Origin: an uncultured Bacilli bacterium
GTDB taxonomy: Bacteria > Bacillota_I > Bacilli_A > RFN20 > CAG-288
Length of the DNA: 10,298 nt
Assembly (NCBI GenBank): GCA_948525355.1
Contig: CAOSOP010000029.1
Span: forward strand, 1-10,298
Direction: 5' to 3'
The position numbers and the translations under genes were made by a program. A model generated the notes under the pieces. It saw only the letters and a list, made by a program, of their open reading frames with translations, had not been told where the DNA came from and ran no database searches. The stretch's first letter is position 1. Each line of letters begins with the position of its first letter. This document shows positions 7,276 to 10,298 of the stretch, one piece after another.

Positions 7276-8382
7276 TCACTTATTTATCAATGTAATGTCA
7301 TTCTCATCACCGATAAAACTGCTCTTAATATCAAGTTCTGGTCCAACAATAACATTTTTTAGTTTTGTATTCTTACGAATAACAGTTGCAGGCATTACTA
7401 CCGAATCTTTAACAACCGCTCCATCTTCGATAATAACATCATTAAAAATGACAGAATTTGCAACAGTCCCATATATTTTAGCACCTTGATTAATTAAACT
7501 AGAAGAAATACTTGCATTCGGACCAATATATTGTGGTGTCGAATGAGTATCTTCCGAAAAAACTTTTCCAGTCGGTCCAAACAAATTTATTGGAGAATCA
7601 CCTTTAATCAAGTCCATGTTAGCTTCCCATAAAGACTGTATAGTCCCTACATCTTTCCAATAACCTTCAAATCTATGAATATATAATTTCTTATTCTTTC
7701 GCAAAAGATTCGGAATTATATTCTTTCCAAAGTCATGATCCGTATCCTGCTTTGCATCACTCTTTAATTCATCTTTAAGAAGTTTGTAATTAAAAAGATA
7801 TATTCCCATTGATGCTAAAGTGGACTTTGGATGTTTCGGTTTTTCAACAAAACTGACGATTCTATCAGATTCATCTACTTCAAGAATACCAAATCTTCTT
7901 GCTTCATCTATATTTACATTTAAAGCAGCAATCGTAACATCAGCATTATTTGATCGATGAGTACTTATCATTTCCTGAAAATTCATCTTATATATATGAT
8001 CTCCAGAAAGTATCAAAACAAGATCAGGATTTAATTCATCAAGCCAATCGAGGTTTTGATAAATTGCATCTGCTGTGCCTTTATACCAGTTTGCACCATC
8101 TTCGGTTTGCATAGGTGGAAGAATAGAAGTCAATGAACGATTTCCATCAATTCCCCATTTACTTCCGTTTCCAATATAAGTATTTAACTTTGTGCTCTCA
8201 TATTGTGTCATTATTCCAACAGTATTAATGTTAGAATTGGCAACATTCGATAATACAAAATCAATAATCCTATATTTGGCACCATAGAATACCGCTGGTT
8301 TCGCATTTTTCCTCGTAAGAGATTCAAGTCTAGTACCTTTACCACCGGCCAATATCATTGCCACAATTTTGCTTCGTTTCAT
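7276..8382 (-). CDS. glgC: Glucose-1-phosphate adenylyltransferase, catalytic subunit
   Basis: GlgC makes ADP-glucose from ATP and glucose-1-phosphate, the committed step of glycogen synthesis. From the ATG at 8382 (368 residues) it has LAGGKGTRLE (11-20), the NAKPAV lysine (28), KGTADA (101-106), SGDHIYKM (126-133) with the catalytic Asp, FVEKP (178-182), and YWKDVGT (241-247). A left-handed beta-helix at about 285-360 follows. The frame is open for another 22 codons upstream, but that extension crosses a terminator hairpin and lacks a ribosome binding site, whereas the ATG has a perfect one. The gene ends in TGA, seven bases before glgD. Confidence 0.96.
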   Translation of the reverse strand: MKRSKIVAMILAGGKGTRLESLTRKNAKPAVFYGAKYRIIDFVLSNVANSNINTVGIMTQYESTKLNTYIGNGSKWGIDGNRSLTSILPPMQTEDGANWYKGTADAIYQNLDWLDELNPDLVLILSGDHIYKMNFQEMISTHRSNNADVTIAALNVNIDEARRFGILEVDESDRIVSFVEKPKHPKSTLASMGIYLFNYKLLKDELKSDAKQDTDHDFGKNIIPNLLRKNKKLYIHRFEGYWKDVGTIQSLWEANMDLIKGDSPINLFGPTGKVFSEDTHSTPQYIGPNASISSSLINQGAKIYGTVANSVIFNDVIIEDGAVVKDSVVMPATVIRKNTKLKNVIVGPELDIKSSFIGDENDITLINK

Positions 8383-8386
8383 TATA

Positions 8387-8394
8387 TCTCCTTT
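8387..8394 (-). promoter_or_regulatory. Ribosome binding site that sets the glgC start
   Basis: AAAGGAGA on the minus strand, four bases before the ATG at 8382, is the strongest translation start signal in the window. It lies only about six bases beyond the T-run of the upstream terminator. Confidence 0.85.
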
Positions 8395-8400
8395 CCATTT

Positions 8401-8430
8401 AAAGAAAAAAGTCGCATAATTGCGACTTTT
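8401..8430 (-). terminator. Intrinsic terminator between the membrane protein gene and glgC
   Basis: The arms 8407-8416 and 8421-8430 (AAAAGTCGCA and TGCGACTTTT) are perfectly complementary over 10 bases with a 4-base loop. On the minus strand the hairpin is followed by a T-rich run interrupted by a single C. It overlaps the stop codon of the 8429-9499 gene and ends just before the glgC ribosome binding site. It may end transcription of the membrane protein gene, or attenuate read-through into glgCDA. Confidence 0.8.
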
Positions 8431-9499
8431 ATCTTTCAATCTCGTCAATTAATAACGAATTATCGTTCACAAGAAGCTTACCAACATTGCTGTATACTTG
8501 ATGCAATGCTACAAGTGCTAACGCCTGTTCAGAAATGAATTCAGCAGTAACTTTCTCTTTAAGCTGTCTAATTAAATTCAATTTAAATCCATCAATGAAA
8601 ACTGTATATCTATCATCAGCCAATGTGACAACAATGCTTGAAGACAAGAAGTGTTGCATATTGAAAATATTTTGAGCTAATTCAAGATCAATAACACGAT
8701 AGATTCTTTGATCTAATGTTGAATAGCATATGAATCTTGATAAAAGATTATTATCAGCAAATCCATATTTTTCTAAATTCTCACCTTTGTAATCACTAAC
8801 TAATGAACGACCATAATTACGGAGTTGTAAGAAGCCGTTAATCTTACTTGATTCTAAGTTTGTTGTTAACAAGAAACCATTTCTCTTTTTATTGTTATAT
8901 GTGTATTCAACTTGAACACCATCCCATGTAAGAGAATCATCACCACCAGTAATTGAAGATAATGCTGTACTATCAACTGTTCCAGCAAGTTTCAAATCTT
9001 CTTTAACAGCATCACTAGTTATAATTGAACGATCCTTCTTGCCATGAACAACCAATTCACATTTATGTTCACTGATCTTATTTTGAATGACCTTAACATA
9101 AAGCTTTTGATATTTCTTATTAAGTTTGCGTCCGTGTAAAACTCCATAAAGGATGCTTACAACAAATGCAAGAACGATAACTGAAACAAGAATAATGAAA
9201 CGATATAATGTATCACCCTTGAAATATTCAGCTGCTGAAGTTCCTTGGAATATTGCGATGATGGAAACATCAGTTTTGAAATAAGGCAATGATTTTAAGA
9301 AACTTAAGTTCTTAACCATCCAATCCAATCCCTCTTTACCTGCATAACCATGATATCCAGCGTATAGGAATACATAGATAAATGCTAACACAGGCAATAA
9401 GAAAAACATTAAAATCGAACCAATAACATTATTTCGACGATACTTTTTACGCTTTTTAACTAATAGTTCAGGCGTATAATCAATAAGTTTTTTTGCCAT
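8429..9499 (-). CDS. Two-helix membrane protein resembling DUF3137
   Basis: A 356-residue protein with a basic N-terminus (KKRKKYRR), a first membrane helix at about 25-46, a loop of about 50 residues and a second helix at about 100-121. A large soluble C-terminal domain of about 230 residues follows. With the positive-inside rule, both the N-terminus and the C-terminal domain should be cytoplasmic. The soluble part holds alternating strands with VQVEYTYNNKKRNGFLLTTN, as in DUF3137 proteins, whose function is unknown. This family assignment is from memory of the pattern and is tentative. The ATG at 9499 has AGAGG five bases ahead and a promoter further upstream. The gene is upstream of glgC on the same strand but separated from it by a terminator, so a role in glycogen metabolism is not implied. 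Confidence 0.75.
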   Translation of the reverse strand: MAKKLIDYTPELLVKKRKKYRRNNVIGSILMFFLLPVLAFIYVFLYAGYHGYAGKEGLDWMVKNLSFLKSLPYFKTDVSIIAIFQGTSAAEYFKGDTLYRFIILVSVIVLAFVVSILYGVLHGRKLNKKYQKLYVKVIQNKISEHKCELVVHGKKDRSIITSDAVKEDLKLAGTVDSTALSSITGGDDSLTWDGVQVEYTYNNKKRNGFLLTTNLESSKINGFLQLRNYGRSLVSDYKGENLEKYGFADNNLLSRFICYSTLDQRIYRVIDLELAQNIFNMQHFLSSSIVVTLADDRYTVFIDGFKLNLIRQLKEKVTAEFISEQALALVALHQVYSNVGKLLVNDNSLLIDEIER

Positions 9500-9528
9500 A
9501 AATACCTCTCTTTTTAGTACTATATACT

Positions 9529-9557
9529 ATTTTACAACCTTAAATATAATTTTACAA
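9529..9557 (-). promoter_or_regulatory. Sigma-A-type promoter of the DUF3137-like gene
   Basis: On the minus strand TTGTAA (9557-9552), a 17-base spacer and TAAAAT (9534-9529) form a credible vegetative promoter. Transcription would start about 20-25 bases before the start codon at 9499. It is the only reasonable promoter seen upstream of the membrane protein gene. Confidence 0.5.
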
Positions 9558-9596
9558 TGTCATTTTGATTAAAAGGCCTAAAATCACACATTTTTT

Positions 9597-9971
9597 GTGT
9601 TTTTTGCAAGAGGCCATATTGGGTTTTCATCATGGAATATTAGTAGTGAAGAATATAGTATCGGAATGATAAATAAAGGAAACAACCCATTAACAAAGAT
9701 TGAAGTTGCTTCTATGCTAAACATCGCTAACCAAACGGCTGAAATGCTCTTCTACAACCAAGAAAACTGCCCTGAAAAATATGCTCCAAAGGTGTACTTC
9801 AGTACGCTACAAACTATTGCAACGAACTGGATTTATAACGACGAAGATAGCTGGAAAAACACGCAAAAAATGGATTGGCCACAAGCTTTTCAAGGAGGGC
9901 AAAAAGGCGAAGCCAACATATTATTATCAATAATAACTATAAATATTGAAGCATGCAACTTTCGTATTTAA
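9597..9971 (+). CDS. Second family A protein, probably 5'-truncated
   Basis: This frame is homologous to the C-terminal domain at 3-422. GNN, K-EV, LN, KY, TLQT, WIY, WPQ and QKG recur in the same order, with no gap from GNN to TLQT. The frame opens after a TAA at 9579-9581. The only starts are GTG at 9597, inside a T-rich hairpin-like stretch, and ATG at 9669, and neither has a ribosome binding site. No glycine-rich linker or other N-terminal part is present, because the promoter of the opposite-strand gene lies directly upstream. It is therefore likely a fragment or a silent cassette, although the domain itself is uninterrupted by stops. Base composition is somewhat richer in C and G than the neighbouring genes. 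The function is unknown. Confidence 0.5.
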   Translation: MFFARGHIGFSSWNISSEEYSIGMINKGNNPLTKIEVASMLNIANQTAEMLFYNQENCPEKYAPKVYFSTLQTIATNWIYNDEDSWKNTQKMDWPQAFQGGQKGEANILLSIITINIEACNFRI

Positions 9972-9999
9972 AAAGTTGTCTTAAAAAAGGAAACAAATA

Positions 10000-10044
10000 A
10001 TGACATTAACTTTTGAAACTAGCAAAAACCGAACTAAAAAATAA
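10000..10044 (+). CDS. Possible 14-residue ORF with ribosome binding site
   Basis: AAAAAAGGA ends about eight bases before an ATG that opens a 14-codon frame (MTLTFETSKNRTKK) ending within the terminator hairpin. The start signals look real, but the peptide is very short. It may be the surviving 5' end of a gene once placed after the family A copy, just as the kinase follows the other copy. Chance is also likely. Confidence 0.15.
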   Translation: MTLTFETSKNRTKK

Positions 10045-10049
10045 GTTCG
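10024..10049 (-). terminator. Terminator of the nucleoside phosphorylase gene
   Basis: CGAACT (10030-10035) and AGTTCG (10044-10049) form a 6-base perfect stem with an 8-base A-rich loop. On the minus strand it is followed by GTTTTTG, and on the plus strand by a T-rich stretch, so it could act in both directions. It lies about 20 bases after the stop codon of the phosphorylase gene. The stem is short, so efficiency is uncertain. Confidence 0.5.
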
Positions 10050-10068
10050 TATTTATTTTGATTATAAA

Positions 10069-10298
10069 TTATAGTTCATTCGCTAAATGTAATGCAATGT
10101 TGAAATTCTCAAAATTGTGGTTTGCACTGTGTAGGTTGCTATCAGTCCATTCTGGAGAATCCAAAAGGTCGCCACTCACAAAAAAATAATACAATTCTAA
10201 ATTTCTTAAATCGCATACAGCCTGCATTGCAGAGCATTCCATATCGACAGCAATACAACCTTCAGATTTTCTTTTATTAAAATTATTTTTTGTTTCTC
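10069..10298 (-). CDS. Nucleoside phosphorylase (PNP/UDP family), C-terminal part
   Basis: The gene runs off the right edge; 75 codons and a TAA stop are visible. The diagnostic segment GCIAVDMECSAMQAV matches the VEMEC/VDMEC motif of purine/uridine phosphorylases, whose Met and Glu contact the ribose. It is followed, as in this family's C-terminus, by FFVSGDLLDSPEW and a final helix (FENFNIALHLANEL). Such enzymes split nucleosides with phosphate into base and ribose-1-phosphate for salvage. The DxLDSPEW ending recalls uridine-phosphorylase-like members, but the substrate cannot be fixed from the fragment. Confidence 0.8.
   Translation of the reverse strand, partial: ETKNNFNKRKSEGCIAVDMECSAMQAVCDLRNLELYYFFVSGDLLDSPEWTDSNLHSANHNFENFNIALHLANEL

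Noticed and set aside
6156..7278. Possible TGA-as-tryptophan code, as in Mycoplasma
   Set aside because: glgC and glgD both end properly at TGA, with the next gene starting at once, and tryptophan is encoded by TGG throughout.
5599..7489. Plus-strand open frames inside glgA and at the glgD/glgC junction
   Set aside because: They are antisense to genes with complete conserved motifs and have no credible starts.
8383..8448. Longer glgC N-terminus of 22 extra residues
   Set aside because: The extension crosses the terminator hairpin and has no ribosome binding site, while the ATG at 8382 has an ideal one and gives the normal GlgC N-terminus.
9586..9606. ACACA-TTTTT-TGTGT hairpin followed by T residues, resembling a plus-strand terminator
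   Set aside because: The stem is only five bases, and no plus-strand gene lies upstream that would need it, so it is most likely low-complexity sequence.
1..10298. tRNA, rRNA, CRISPR array, insertion sequence or transposase
   Set aside because: I saw no regularly spaced repeats, no cloverleaf-like or rRNA-like stretch, and no transposase or integrase motifs in any frame.

Overview
The window is a stretch of chromosome from an AT-rich, low-GC Gram-positive bacterium. The glgC-glgD-glgA order with a separate GlgD subunit is a Bacillota trait. Strong AAGGAGA/GAGG ribosome binding sites and A/T-rich codon use fit the same group, perhaps an uncultured Bacilli, Erysipelotrichia or RF39-like lineage. 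glgC and glgD both end in TGA at tightly packed gene junctions, so the standard bacterial code is in use and TGA is not Trp as in Mycoplasma. A diaminopimelate (DAP)/lysine gene set suggests a cell that makes DAP-type wall or lysine.

Layout. (1) 1-977, plus strand: the 3' end of an unrecognised protein (family A) whose visible start is a very GC-rich, glycine-rich linker, followed after 12 bases by a divergent guanylate-kinase-like P-loop kinase. (2) 965-4147, minus strand: an overlapping operon transcribed asd -> dapF -> class I aminotransferase -> small three-helix membrane protein. (3) 4210-4755, plus strand: a compact class I glutamine amidotransferase / gamma-glutamyl hydrolase, with a promoter region shared divergently with asd and possibly a leaderless mRNA. 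(4) 4741-8382, minus strand: glycogen operon glgC -> glgD -> glgA. (5) 8429-9499, minus strand: a two-helix membrane protein resembling DUF3137, with its own promoter and a strong intrinsic terminator just before the glgC ribosome binding site. (6) 9597-9971, plus strand: a second, 5'-truncated member of family A. (7) 10069-10298, minus strand: the C-terminal end of a nucleoside phosphorylase, cut by the window edge, with its terminator.

How the genes work together. Asd makes aspartate semialdehyde. The aminotransferase could act as an LL-DAP aminotransferase (DapL-type shortcut), and DapF converts LL-DAP to meso-DAP. dapA and dapB are not in the window. GlgC and GlgD make ADP-glucose and GlgA polymerises it; glgB and glgP are not here. 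The metabolic core is ordinary accessory-free chromosome. The unusual parts are the paired family A genes at the two ends, the GC-rich left edge, the terminator in front of glgC, the changed substrate-binding motifs in DapF, and the divergent kinase.
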